Below are positions 36,550-44,777 of a stretch of DNA of 64,000 nucleotides, in pieces; the stretch's first letter is position 1, and the number at the start of each line of letters is the position of its first letter. The stretch lies in assembly GCA_008330645.1 (NCBI GenBank), contig VLTN01000008.1, forward strand, positions 124,001-188,000, written 5' to 3'. Under the pieces are notes generated by a model. It worked only from the letters and a program-made list of their open reading frames with translations. It was not told the origin of the DNA and made no database searches. A program made the translations under genes and the position numbers. The DNA is from Cafeteria roenbergensis. Lineage: Eukaryota > Sar > Bigyra > Bicosoecida > Cafeteriaceae.

Positions 36550-37170
36550 CTATAGATGTCTCTTTAGACCCATACGATCACGCACCATCGTTTCCAGTTC
36601 ATCATATGAGTTGTATGTTGTTATAGCATTCTTGACTGGTACAGAGTCCAATAAGAACTGTCTACGTTTCCTCAGAGTTTCACGTGTTTCTGCATCTTCT
36701 TTTTTTAAAATCTTTTCAAAGAAGTCACTGTTTGGAGATGCAACACAGACGGCATCCTTACGGAATAGAGACGAGAAGGAATAAGAAGAGGTTACAAAGA
36801 GCACTCTCAACTTCTTTGCATTCTTTATCATGTGCTTGATACGATCGAGACATTTGATTGAGCATTCCTGATAAAATAAGTCATATTCATGGAGATTACC
36901 ATGGTTGACACACTCTTTGAGTCTGTCCAGGTCTTTTTTTGATGTGTTGAAGGAGTTCATGAACTCATCCAAGTCTACCACCAGTACATCGTTTGATTGA
37001 ATCACTGACTTAAGATACGACTTTCCACCTTTTGGGGGCAAAACTAGAACATTCTTTTTGATGTACTTGGGATTTCTCACACGATTCATACATGATGCAC
37101 CGAGATGTAATGCTAGAGGAGTGAGTGTTGAAGCAATTGATACTATAGCTGTTGTTGTTAGTTCTGACAT
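36550..37170 (-). CDS. Virophage protein with a P-loop-like motif and N-terminal hydrophobic helix
   Basis: 206 residues. Residues 5-25 are hydrophobic (TTAIVSIASTLTPLALHLGA), a possible membrane anchor. A basic stretch (NRVRNPKYIKKN) leads to VLVLPPKGGKSYLKS, a short P-loop-like sequence (PPKGGKS), and then VLVVDLDEF, which looks like a Walker B strand. It could be a small nucleotide kinase-like or AAA-like protein, but the loop is not a full GxxxxGK[ST]. No family is recognised. Confidence 0.6.
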   Translation of the reverse strand: MSELTTTAIVSIASTLTPLALHLGASCMNRVRNPKYIKKNVLVLPPKGGKSYLKSVIQSNDVLVVDLDEFMNSFNTSKKDLDRLKECVNHGNLHEYDLFYQECSIKCLDRIKHMIKNAKKLRVLFVTSSYSFSSLFRKDAVCVASPNSDFFEKILKKEDAETRETLRKRRQFLLDSVPVKNAITTYNSYDELETMVRDRMGLKRHL

Positions 37171-37260
37171 ATAATATAAGTCAAGATTTTTTTCTGAACT
37201 ATATCCATTGTATTAGACAAAGATTTTTTCTTCATCTACATCATTTTCTTTACATAATTT

Positions 37261-38322
37261 ATGGACAAAGATAAGAAACGAAATTTGAATGATATACTCA
37301 AGGACCTTGATGTTAGTCAGGAAGTGATTGATTATGCAAAACCTCCCAAGGTTCCAAAGAAATTCACCAGTGTAAGACAAAACACATTTCCGATGGAAGA
37401 TCATAGCTTCATGGCAGATTTACTGTTCTTACCAACTACATCAGAAGGATATAGATACTTGCTAGTCGTGGTTGACCTTTGGAGTAGAGAATTTGACATT
37501 GAACCACTCAAGAATAAACAACCTCAGACAGTCCTTGATGCATTTAAGAGTATGATCCAAAGACCTCACTTGAATTTTCCGAAAGCATCAATTCAGACAG
37601 ACCAAGGATCAGAATTCAAAGGCATCTTTCACAACTACATGTTTGGTAAGAACATTTATCATAAATTCACCAATGTAGGGCGCAAGACACAGATGTCAAC
37701 GGTGGAATCCTTAAACAGGACACTTGGTTATCTGCTTAATAGATACATGGCATCAGAAGAACAAAAAAGTGGATATGAATTCAAGGAATGGGTCAAAGCA
37801 CTTCCAATTATACGAAAAGAACTCAATGCAATCAGAAAGCTTCCGAATGGTGATCCATTCAAAAGACGTAAGATTGTAGTACCGATCAAAGACTCCAAGT
37901 TCAAGAAAGGTGATATCGTTCATTGGGCATTAGATGCACCAGAAACCTTCACAGAAAGAAAGCTCAACGATGGTAGGTTTCGTGAAGGTGATAGAAGATG
38001 GTCAAGGTCAGCTGTGAAAGTGGATCAGGTCCTCAGTTATAATTCAGATGTCATTCCTTATCGTTACCTTATAAATAATAATAGTTATGCATCATATACA
38101 GCAGATCAATTAAGGTTGGCAAAGAATCAAAAAATTGAGAGGTTTGCAGTCAGAGATATCATTGATGCTAGAGGTAGAGGCAAAACACGTGAGTATCTCG
38201 TGTGGTGGAGTGATTTCCCAAAAGACCAAAGCACATGGGAGCCCAAAGACCAACTTATTAAAGATGGTCTTGAGGCCTATATCGATAGATTGGATAAACG
38301 AAGAAAAGCTAAGAAGAAATAG
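37261..38322 (+). CDS. Retroviral-type (rve) integrase with C-terminal chromodomain
   Basis: 353 residues. The DDE triad is Asp53 (SFMADLLFL), Asp114 (IQTDQGSEFK) and Glu149 (MSTVESLNR), with the conserved LLVVVDLWSR strand between. This integrase inserts the virophage DNA using the inverted-repeat tips. Residues about 294-340 (FAVRDIIDARGRGKTREYLV, then WWSDFPKDQSTWEPKDQL) form a chromodomain, which in Polintons and chromoviruses binds modified histone tails and can steer insertion. It is divergent from the P-loop-like gene, 90 bases apart, with TCTA 22 bases before the ATG. Confidence 0.9.
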   Translation: MDKDKKRNLNDILKDLDVSQEVIDYAKPPKVPKKFTSVRQNTFPMEDHSFMADLLFLPTTSEGYRYLLVVVDLWSREFDIEPLKNKQPQTVLDAFKSMIQRPHLNFPKASIQTDQGSEFKGIFHNYMFGKNIYHKFTNVGRKTQMSTVESLNRTLGYLLNRYMASEEQKSGYEFKEWVKALPIIRKELNAIRKLPNGDPFKRRKIVVPIKDSKFKKGDIVHWALDAPETFTERKLNDGRFREGDRRWSRSAVKVDQVLSYNSDVIPYRYLINNNSYASYTADQLRLAKNQKIERFAVRDIIDARGRGKTREYLVWWSDFPKDQSTWEPKDQLIKDGLEAYIDRLDKRRKAKKK

Positions 38323-38323
38323 A

Positions 38324-39544
38324 TCACTTGTGTATCTCGATATCAATCTTAGATCTGATAGTGATGTCATGACCATGGTATTTGTCATATTTCATTGAAT
38401 GGCCTACCCCTTTCTCATAAACCTCAATGGGTTTCTTAGAAATAAGACCATCATAGTAGATACGAATGATATTATCGGAGATGCTACTTTTCCTGACCAT
38501 TTGAGCAATGCGATCACGTGCTGTTGCCTGGAGAAACGGCTTGATACGACCCATTGATGTTCTGAATGGGTTGCCTAAGTAGATGCATGTAAATATAGGA
38601 TCATCTCCCATCATGCCATCAAGCGGATACATGTCGTATTGTAGACTCTTCTCATGTGACCATGTCTGTATCTCACTCCATGGTATTTTCTTCACCACTA
38701 CACTTTTCTCACAAATAAAGCCCCAAATGTTCATCATCTGCTTGATGAGATGGTTACCTTTTGTCTTTTCTTTTATCTCTGACAATGTCTCAAACCAATG
38801 ACCGAAAATATCTTTAGCCATAATGAGATCATCATATATCATTGCATTTGGTGTGTCATCGTCAATGAGTTCAATCTTGAGAGATGGAAACCGTTTGAGT
38901 GATAAACCATGAGCATTCTTTAGATCAATGTGAGTGTAATAGTTCTTAGATGAGAATGCAAAGACCTTCTGTATATCATCGGGTCCATCATACGTTATTT
39001 TGGCCCTGTATACGCCGTAGGGAATCTGACGAGGGAGTTCCTTGATGATCTCAAATCTAGGTTCGCACATTGGAATTTTGAAACCCCCTTTACAACCGCC
39101 TAAAATTCGTGAGTAGTATGAATTGTAATCATATGCTGATACATTCTTATATGTACCTTTCTCAGCATAAGTAAGACCTGCATTATAGCATCCATTGAGC
39201 CAAATACCTTCCTCTTTCTTCACACGTGGACAGATATCCAAGAACCCTTCACCTTTCTTTCTCTGGTATTTCTTCGGTAGAAGTTTATTCAGACACAAGA
39301 GCTTCGCAACTCTATGACTTTGAAACTTGATGTAAGGAAGATCTACATCATCAGGTAACATTCCAGATATCTCACGTTGGTCTGTCTTCAGTTTGGCATG
39401 ATATTCCTTGAGACCATCATGTGTTGCATTGAATGGACTCGTTAGATACATACCTCTTGGCATGAGTTTGGTCATTGAAATGGATTCACCATTGTAAGTC
39501 ACATACTTATTGAGCTTCTTTGAAAAGTAGTAAACTATGAACAT
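38324..39544 (-). CDS. Family B DNA polymerase, protein-primed type
   Basis: 406 residues. Polymerase motifs are visible in order: A around NVSAYDYNSYYSRILGG (Asp139), B in IKQMMNIWGFICEK, and C in IRIYYDGLISK. The compact palm with these motif forms fits the protein-primed polymerases of virophages and Polintons, which copy linear DNA with inverted repeats. It stands tail to tail with the integrase (stop codons one base apart) and has the early motif 26 bases before its ATG. Confidence 0.8.
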   Translation of the reverse strand: MFIVYYFSKKLNKYVTYNGESISMTKLMPRGMYLTSPFNATHDGLKEYHAKLKTDQREISGMLPDDVDLPYIKFQSHRVAKLLCLNKLLPKKYQRKKGEGFLDICPRVKKEEGIWLNGCYNAGLTYAEKGTYKNVSAYDYNSYYSRILGGCKGGFKIPMCEPRFEIIKELPRQIPYGVYRAKITYDGPDDIQKVFAFSSKNYYTHIDLKNAHGLSLKRFPSLKIELIDDDTPNAMIYDDLIMAKDIFGHWFETLSEIKEKTKGNHLIKQMMNIWGFICEKSVVVKKIPWSEIQTWSHEKSLQYDMYPLDGMMGDDPIFTCIYLGNPFRTSMGRIKPFLQATARDRIAQMVRKSSISDNIIRIYYDGLISKKPIEVYEKGVGHSMKYDKYHGHDITIRSKIDIEIHK

Positions 39545-39570
39545 TCTCTATAACGTTCTATAGAAAATAT

Positions 39571-39583
39571 TCTTTAAGTACTT
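39571..39583 (-). promoter_or_regulatory. Early-type virophage promoter motif (polymerase)
   Basis: AAGTACTTAAAGA on the minus strand, 26 bases before the polymerase ATG. Confidence 0.65.
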
Positions 39584-39604
39584 TAATTTTGTGCGTCCAA
39601 GATC

Positions 39605-39964
39605 TCAATACTTGAGGATTATCTCGAACTGTGAAAACTTGGTATAAATATTATCGAATCCCTCTTCACTTATCTTACCTTTCATGTATTCCTCATAATC
39701 AGACATATCGAAGAATCTTGTGAATGAAGAAAGTGTTTTCCAGCCATCAAGAGTTAATGCTCTTACCATGAACTGAAACTTCTCACGTTTATCTTTAGGC
39801 AGTTCCATTTTCTTCTTGTCAATGGTATTGAGTATGTTGTCAAGATCTGGCTGCTTCATGTAGACGTTAATACCTTCTTTGTTGGTCTTTTCCACGGTAA
39901 AGCTTACAAACTTTGTATCGCCTGATGTTCCACTGGTGTTCTCATAGATGTCTAGATTTTCCAT
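39605..39964 (-). CDS. Small virophage protein, unknown
   Basis: 119 residues (MENLDIYENTSGTSGDTKFV...), acidic N-terminus, mixed strands and helices, no recognised family. It carries the early motif 30 bases upstream and lies between polymerase and coiled-coil genes on the same strand. Confidence 0.65.
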   Translation of the reverse strand: MENLDIYENTSGTSGDTKFVSFTVEKTNKEGINVYMKQPDLDNILNTIDKKKMELPKDKREKFQFMVRALTLDGWKTLSSFTRFFDMSDYEEYMKGKISEEGFDNIYTKFSQFEIILKY

Positions 39965-39994
39965 GCTATACTAATAGCTTAGATAATCATTCAT

Positions 39995-40007
39995 TCTTTA
40001 AGTACTT
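39995..40007 (-). promoter_or_regulatory. Early-type virophage promoter motif (119-residue gene)
   Basis: AAGTACTTAAAGA on the minus strand, 30 bases before the ATG at 39964. Confidence 0.65.
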
Positions 40008-40015
40008 GAATTAAA

Positions 40016-40837
40016 CTATAGGTTAAAAGTGAAGTTATCAACTTTGGTGCGTTTCACACGTTTCTTTTTCTTCATTTGACTCATCAGTTTCTTACAAACT
40101 TGTTCTTCTTCTTGAGTCTCATCACTTTTCTTGTCAGTTGGTGCGGTTTCAGGTTCATCATCTGATCCAATCATATCAAAAGCGTCGTCATCATCAAGTC
40201 CATCATAATTTGAAAAAGATGACTCATCGTTCAAATTGCTTTTGTCAAAATCAACTCTCTTTTCTATCTCAGGTGTTTCATTAATGTTGCTCACTGTTTG
40301 GAGGAGATCTTCCTTTTCCTTAATGAGTTTCTTGTTGAGGCTCTCCACGACATCAATACGATTACAGGCATTCTCATAATGCTCACGCTCAGTCTTGACC
40401 AATACTTTATACTCATTGATATCACTCACAAGCTCATCGTTTTTTGTCTTCAGCTTATTGTAGTGTTCTTCGACGAGGTCAATGCGATTACAAGCGTTCT
40501 CATAATGTTCACGCTCAGTCTCAACCAATACTTTATACTCATTGATATCATTCACAAGCTCAGCGTTTTTTGTCTTCAACTTCTTGTTCTGCTCCATCAA
40601 TTGCTTCATTTCTTCCCTCATTTTCTCTAAATCTTTTTCACATACATCCTCTTCTTCATCCACCTCTTCACTTTCTTGCTCGTTTACTGTATCTACTTCT
40701 TGAATTATTTCACCACTTTTATACTGTTCAAATTGTTTTAAAAACTTTTCATTTTCTTCTTTGATAATATCAACAATCTCATCTCTTCTGATTGGTTGTC
40801 GTAATTGTTTTAATAGTTTAGCATTATCTTCTTTCAT
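40016..40837 (-). CDS. Coiled-coil protein with an internal tandem repeat
   Basis: 273 residues, almost all charged helix. Two consecutive ~44-residue units are nearly identical (KLKTKNAELVNDINEYKVLV and KLKTKNDELVSDINEYKVLV, each followed by TEREHYENACNRID), so a unit was duplicated within the gene. The last 80 residues are acidic (NYDGLDDDDAFDMIGSDDE) and then end basic (KKKKRVKRTK). Its first 14 bases overlap the end of the helicase gene, with no promoter motif of its own, so the two are probably co-transcribed. Function unknown. Confidence 0.75.
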   Translation of the reverse strand: MKEDNAKLLKQLRQPIRRDEIVDIIKEENEKFLKQFEQYKSGEIIQEVDTVNEQESEEVDEEEDVCEKDLEKMREEMKQLMEQNKKLKTKNAELVNDINEYKVLVETEREHYENACNRIDLVEEHYNKLKTKNDELVSDINEYKVLVKTEREHYENACNRIDVVESLNKKLIKEKEDLLQTVSNINETPEIEKRVDFDKSNLNDESSFSNYDGLDDDDAFDMIGSDDEPETAPTDKKSDETQEEEQVCKKLMSQMKKKKRVKRTKVDNFTFNL

Positions 40838-42404
40838 TTTTTTGTAATTTCTTTAATAGCTCTTGATTCTTTTCTGTCTTACGATTCAATTGTATTTTAT
40901 ATGATTCATCATTACTTCCATCTTGAACTAATTCATATTCTACATCTTCTGCATCTTCTGATTCAACAAGTGAGCAACTCTTAAATCCACTATATCCATT
41001 ATTCTTTACTTGAACGTATTCTACAGCGATTTTTTCATAAAGCTTATTTACTGACTTGTTGTTGAAATGTACATTATATAATTGCTCCTGTGTCAAAAAG
41101 TCACGGAATGCTGATTTAACTTCTGATTTTCTCAAAAAATTACCGTCTTCTTGTTTGATATTTGATTTTATAAATCTCTGATGAATATCAATTTTTTTAA
41201 TGTACTCATTTTTAAGTTCGATCAGTTTTTGATTTTCACGAATGCCATTTTGATAAAATTTGGATGCACCTTGAACCAACCATGTAAAAACTTCATTTCT
41301 GTATTCGGAGCATAACTTTTTAATAAAATCTTCGTCTGCCAAATATTCACCTTGTTTTGGTTTTTTTGAAAAGATGGCATCAAATGGAATATTGTAAATT
41401 CTATTAACAGATCCAGAATCTGAAACATCAATTAATAAGGGTTTGTTAACTAAAAAGATAAATTTACATTTTGGCTTAAATTTGATCAATTCTTTAGAAT
41501 AAAGTGTTCTGGCACTTTGTTCATCATTTCCTACGAGATTCTTCCATGATGACTCATCAAGCTTTTCATCTTGTCTATTTTCAGACATGGCGACGACTCT
41601 TTTTCCTATCAAACTTAATAATTCAGGGTTTGGTTTATCATATGATTTATTCTTTTCTTGAATTATTAAGGATTTATTTCCTGTGTGATAATATGGACCA
41701 AGTATTGATTGTAAAACAGACACAAGGGTAGATTTACCATTGTTAGCTGTTGAACCATACATAATAAAAAAAGCTTTTTCATCGGTTGATCCTGTAATTG
41801 AATAACCTAAAATTGTCTGCAATACATCAACCAAATCTTTGTCGAATTTCATAAGTGAACCGAAAAATTTGTCTGCATTAGGTGTTTTATCAACTAATGA
41901 CACAGGCGACTCATAAAAACAATAATCCTCAAGTTTTCTTTCTCTTATCTTGGAAGTTTTTAAATCAATAATACGACCATTAGAAATAGGAAACTCGTGA
42001 TCTTTCAATGAATCTTTAATGTTTTGTACGCTGTTTTTGTTCTTAAGCATTCCGTAAAGAATAGTCACTATTGAGTTAGTTTTGGAAGCTGTCAATAAGA
42101 CTTTTTCTTTCTTTTGAATTGTATTAAGTCGAGTTCTGTCTTCATCATTGAACACTTTACTGAGTTTTTTTTTGAGAATGTTAATTTCTGCAGTGGTAAT
42201 ATTCATAATCATTGAACCAACTAATTCTATTAAATATGTATTGTAATGCGTGCCTTGTGTTTCCCATAATTTGGTTTTATCATTATATTTACATAACTCA
42301 CCATCACTGATGATATGAGTCTTTTTTATTGTGTCAAATATTGCTTGGGCAATGTGGCGATCGCTTTGATTTAAAACATAGAAATTTAAGTTTGCATCAG
42401 TCAT
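40824..42404 (-). CDS. Superfamily 3 helicase (D5-like replication protein)
   Basis: 526 residues. Walker A is YGSTANNGKSTL (GSTANNGKST at 217-226), Walker B RVVAMSEN, and motif C near KFIFLVNKPLLI, the order typical of SF3 helicases of small DNA viruses and the D5 primase-helicases. The N-terminal 170 residues could be a D5_N region (ISNGRIIDLKT matches the loop usually found there). It unwinds the template for the adjacent family B polymerase. The early motif lies 25 bases before the ATG. Confidence 0.85.
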   Translation of the reverse strand: MTDANLNFYVLNQSDRHIAQAIFDTIKKTHIISDGELCKYNDKTKLWETQGTHYNTYLIELVGSMIMNITTAEINILKKKLSKVFNDEDRTRLNTIQKKEKVLLTASKTNSIVTILYGMLKNKNSVQNIKDSLKDHEFPISNGRIIDLKTSKIRERKLEDYCFYESPVSLVDKTPNADKFFGSLMKFDKDLVDVLQTILGYSITGSTDEKAFFIMYGSTANNGKSTLVSVLQSILGPYYHTGNKSLIIQEKNKSYDKPNPELLSLIGKRVVAMSENRQDEKLDESSWKNLVGNDEQSARTLYSKELIKFKPKCKFIFLVNKPLLIDVSDSGSVNRIYNIPFDAIFSKKPKQGEYLADEDFIKKLCSEYRNEVFTWLVQGASKFYQNGIRENQKLIELKNEYIKKIDIHQRFIKSNIKQEDGNFLRKSEVKSAFRDFLTQEQLYNVHFNNKSVNKLYEKIAVEYVQVKNNGYSGFKSCSLVESEDAEDVEYELVQDGSNDESYKIQLNRKTEKNQELLKKLQKNERR

Positions 42405-42429
42405 TATATAATATTACTATATAAAATAT

Positions 42430-42442
42430 TCTTTAAGTACTT
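42430..42442 (-). promoter_or_regulatory. Early-type virophage promoter motif (helicase)
   Basis: AAGTACTTAAAGA on the minus strand, 25 bases before the helicase ATG. Confidence 0.65.
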
Positions 42443-42507
42443 TTTTTACTCGTGAATTTCAGTGATATTTTAATATTACCAAAATTTTGATTGAGTTAAA
42501 AAGTATT

Positions 42508-42717
42508 TCATGCATCAATTTCTTGATGCGTTTTTTCATACGTTTCTGCGTTTTTTCTGTGTCTCATTGAGTTGGTATGCTTACTTTTGTTACTCATTGA
42601 GATGTCTTTATTACAACATGGACAATGCCATATATTACCTTTTACTTTGTCATTGAAGTATTTCTTGAAATATTCAGCTTTACGGTCATTGAACTTTACT
42701 TTATCTTTATCAGTCAT
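42508..42717 (-). CDS. Small zinc-finger protein
   Basis: 69 residues with one C2H2-type finger: WHCPCCNKDISMSNKSKHTN, ending in ...MRH (Cys-x2-Cys, His-x5-His). The long basic flanks suggest nucleic-acid binding. With its early-type promoter it could be a regulator of later genes (inference). Confidence 0.7.
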   Translation of the reverse strand: MTDKDKVKFNDRKAEYFKKYFNDKVKGNIWHCPCCNKDISMSNKSKHTNSMRHRKNAETYEKTHQEIDA

Positions 42718-42747
42718 TCTGTTCTATATACTTAAGTACTAGATTAT

Positions 42748-42759
42748 TCTTTAAGTGAC
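42748..42759 (-). promoter_or_regulatory. Early-type virophage promoter motif (zinc-finger gene, variant)
   Basis: Minus strand GTCACTTAAAGA, 30 bases before the ATG at 42717; a second half-site (AGTACTTAAG) lies between. Confidence 0.55.
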
Positions 42760-42770
42760 ATTCACCATGC

Positions 42771-43394
42771 TCAACTGAAACGAATATTGATCCCGTGTTT
42801 CTTGAGCTTTCTCATGAACGACTTTTTCAGCGTCTCATCTTCATCAAGGTAGTCCCAGATCGTCTTTCTCCATTTCAGCTCTGTCCGTAGCTCATGAGCC
42901 ATGTCGTTATTCAGAATTTTCAGAAACAGGTCATTGAGAAGATCATTGTATCGTTTCAGAATTCCTGACGAAAGACCAGTCTTGAATCTCAGGCTCTCAA
43001 ACAAGTCAAAGTCATCATACCAGAACGACTGTCTCAACTTTTCTCTTTCACCATTGAGTCTTTGTATGGTCTTCGCCTCCGTTAATGCCAGATACTTGAT
43101 GAACATGTGCTTCAAGGATGTTCGCTTACAAAGATCAGAGTCCTCATAGTCTAAGTCAACGTTTATGAAGTCTCTGAGCTTTGCAATGGCATCCTCACCG
43201 TGACAACGGCTCAACATTTCCCACTTCAATGCCTTCAGTTTTGTCACTGTCTCATTGAGAATCTCAATGAGTTCTTCTAAGGTTTCAGATGTCACACCCT
43301 TCAAACATAAATGAGGAAAGATCATTTCATGTTCCAGCTTCACATTTATCTCAGCTTTCCTCCTTGCTAGCTCGTTCATTTGGTCTGAGTTCAT
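42771..43394 (-). CDS. Helical virophage protein, unknown
   Basis: 207 residues, mostly charged helices (MNSDQMNELARRKAEINVKL...), with several Trp and Phe in the C-terminal half (RQSFWYDDFDLFESLRFKTG) that suggest a folded domain. No family is recognised. The early-type motif lies 28 bases upstream. Confidence 0.65.
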   Translation of the reverse strand: MNSDQMNELARRKAEINVKLEHEMIFPHLCLKGVTSETLEELIEILNETVTKLKALKWEMLSRCHGEDAIAKLRDFINVDLDYEDSDLCKRTSLKHMFIKYLALTEAKTIQRLNGEREKLRQSFWYDDFDLFESLRFKTGLSSGILKRYNDLLNDLFLKILNNDMAHELRTELKWRKTIWDYLDEDETLKKSFMRKLKKHGINIRFS

Positions 43395-43422
43395 TGGTCC
43401 TATATACTTAAGTACTAGAGAA

Positions 43423-43434
43423 TCTTTAAGTCTT
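43423..43434 (-). promoter_or_regulatory. Early-type virophage promoter motif (207-residue gene, variant)
   Basis: Minus strand AAGACTTAAAGA, 28 bases before the ATG at 43394; it overlaps the last codons of the next gene. Confidence 0.55.
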
Positions 43435-43677
43435 GTTCAACTCATCAAGTTTCTCCTGAAGTTTCTGATTCCTGATCAATAGCCTGGATATGTTGAGCTC
43501 CATGGTACCGACCATTTGCTCAAAGGTATGAATATCATACCTCAGGTCATACACATTGAGTAACTTCATGGAATCATGCATCATATTCACCAAAGACCTT
43601 TTCATACCGTCAATCATTGCCAGTCTTAGTTTGTTCTTCTCAATCTTGCTTTCCAGTTGTTCTTTGTAAGTCAGCAT
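43426..43677 (-). CDS. Small coiled-coil protein
   Basis: 83 residues, heptad-like throughout (MLTYKEQLESKIEKNKLRLA... NQKLQEKLDELNKT). No family. Lacks the usual early motif upstream; the sequence there has TTAAGGAAAATC instead. Confidence 0.6.
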   Translation of the reverse strand: MLTYKEQLESKIEKNKLRLAMIDGMKRSLVNMMHDSMKLLNVYDLRYDIHTFEQMVGTMELNISRLLIRNQKLQEKLDELNKT

Positions 43678-43702
43678 TCTATATCATAAGATGAGATTTT
43701 CC

Positions 43703-44008
43703 TTAATAACCCGTACGTTTTTTATAATCTTTGATAGATGCTGTCATCGTCGGTTTGTTCCATAAAATCAACCAAGAAAGAACAGCAGGTGATATATTGT
43801 TGGGCGAATTATTGATGTTGCCAATGTGTCGAGCCATCCAGTTCTTCTTTTTTGTATCATCCTTATGATCTAGATAGGTTGAGCTACCTTCAGCTCCAAA
43901 GTGAACGACATGGTTTCTTGTCTGACCCTTATGATACAACTCAAAGGTTGCCATGAGCTTCTTCCCTTTTCTGGTTGACGGCTTGATAGATTTCAGTGTG
44001 ATCTTCAT
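43703..44008 (-). CDS. DUF5754-like small viral protein
   Basis: 101 residues from the ATG at 44008; another in-frame ATG lies ten codons upstream (44038). The sequence MKITLKSIKPSTRKGKKLMA, then FELYHKGQTRNHVVHFGAEG, a DHKDDTKKKNWMARH segment and a PAVLSWLILWNK end resembles a short uncharacterised family found in many algal and giant viruses (from memory, DUF5754). Function unknown; occurrence across unrelated dsDNA viruses suggests gene exchange with a large virus. Confidence 0.7.
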   Translation of the reverse strand: MKITLKSIKPSTRKGKKLMATFELYHKGQTRNHVVHFGAEGSSTYLDHKDDTKKKNWMARHIGNINNSPNNISPAVLSWLILWNKPTMTASIKDYKKRTGY

Positions 44009-44082
44009 GATGTATATCATTGGTTGAGAAAAGTTCATTGAAATTTACGGACTCGCTGAAGAGTGTGTCCTTAAATTCGTCT

Positions 44083-44232
44083 TTATCTTGGAACTCTTTT
44101 GATCATCGCATTGTTGTCATGTAAATGCTTCTTGAAACTCAGAGCATGCTTGTACTTATAAAATGCTTGTTTTTTGTATTCATCATTTCCGTCTTGGTAA
44201 ATTACCAAATACTTGAACTTTTGGGTTTTCAT
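44083..44232 (-). CDS. Small duplicated virophage protein, 49 residues (right copy)
   Basis: Starts MKTQKFKYLVIYQDGNDEY and ends NNAMIKRVPR. It matches the left copy (19102-19251) except at about eight residues, and also shares its upstream promoter sequence. Codons differ at many third positions, so the copies have diverged under constraint rather than being converted recently. Confidence 0.72.
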   Translation of the reverse strand: MKTQKFKYLVIYQDGNDEYKKQAFYKYKHALSFKKHLHDNNAMIKRVPR

Positions 44233-44257
44233 TTGTATACTATACTATAGATTTTTA

Positions 44258-44270
44258 TCTTTAAGTACTT
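44258..44270 (-). promoter_or_regulatory. Early-type virophage promoter motif (right 49-codon gene)
   Basis: AAGTACTTAAAGA on the minus strand, 25 bases before the ATG at 44232. Confidence 0.65.
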
Positions 44271-44338
44271 TCATAATCTGCGTCTGACAAGCCATAATTG
44301 TTGATACTTCTTGTTGCTCATTGAGAAGCTCATACGTA

Positions 44339-44737
44339 TCATTGTATATATCTCCTCATCTCGGCTTCTAGTATCTTTCTTGTACACTTGCTTCGTCTCT
44401 TTGATGACTCTACCCTTAGAAGTTCGAGGATCTTCGTTTTCTCAGTGAAAGTAGACAGGATGTACTTATAAGCTGGTTCAAAGTAATCCATGTTCAATTC
44501 AAGCAGGTCACTGATCTCGTCTTTGATCAATTTCAATTGTTTGACAATATCTCGAGCTTCATTCTCAAACTTGTTATTATGTATCTCCATTGCCTCAATG
44601 GTGTCCAGTCCTTTTATATGATCAATCTTGGTTTTCAGATGCCTCAATATCGTCACACTATGTCTTTCGGTGAAAGGATCACTATTGTTCAGGATACTCA
44701 TGATTCTGTTGTAACATATCTCATTGAATGTGGTCAT
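44339..44737 (-). CDS. Helical virophage protein, unknown (rightmost gene)
   Basis: 132 residues (MTTFNEICYNRIMSILNNSD...), helical and charged with a basic C-terminus (SKRRSKCTRKILEAEMRR). No family. Its promoter motif at 44765-44777 touches the inner edge of the right inverted repeat. Confidence 0.65.
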   Translation of the reverse strand: MTTFNEICYNRIMSILNNSDPFTERHSVTILRHLKTKIDHIKGLDTIEAMEIHNNKFENEARDIVKQLKLIKDEISDLLELNMDYFEPAYKYILSTFTEKTKILELLRVESSKRRSKCTRKILEAEMRRYIQ

Positions 44738-44764
44738 TATATATAAATACTATATATATTTTTA

Positions 44765-44777
44765 TCTTTAAGTACCT
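44765..44777 (-). promoter_or_regulatory. Early-type virophage promoter motif (rightmost gene, variant)
   Basis: Minus strand AGGTACTTAAAGA, 27 bases before the ATG at 44737. Confidence 0.6.

Noticed and set aside
40298-40630. 110-codon Leu/Phe-rich plus-strand frame that looks like a membrane protein
   Set aside because: Complement of the coiled-coil gene; the hydrophobic pattern results from reading Glu/Lys codons backwards.
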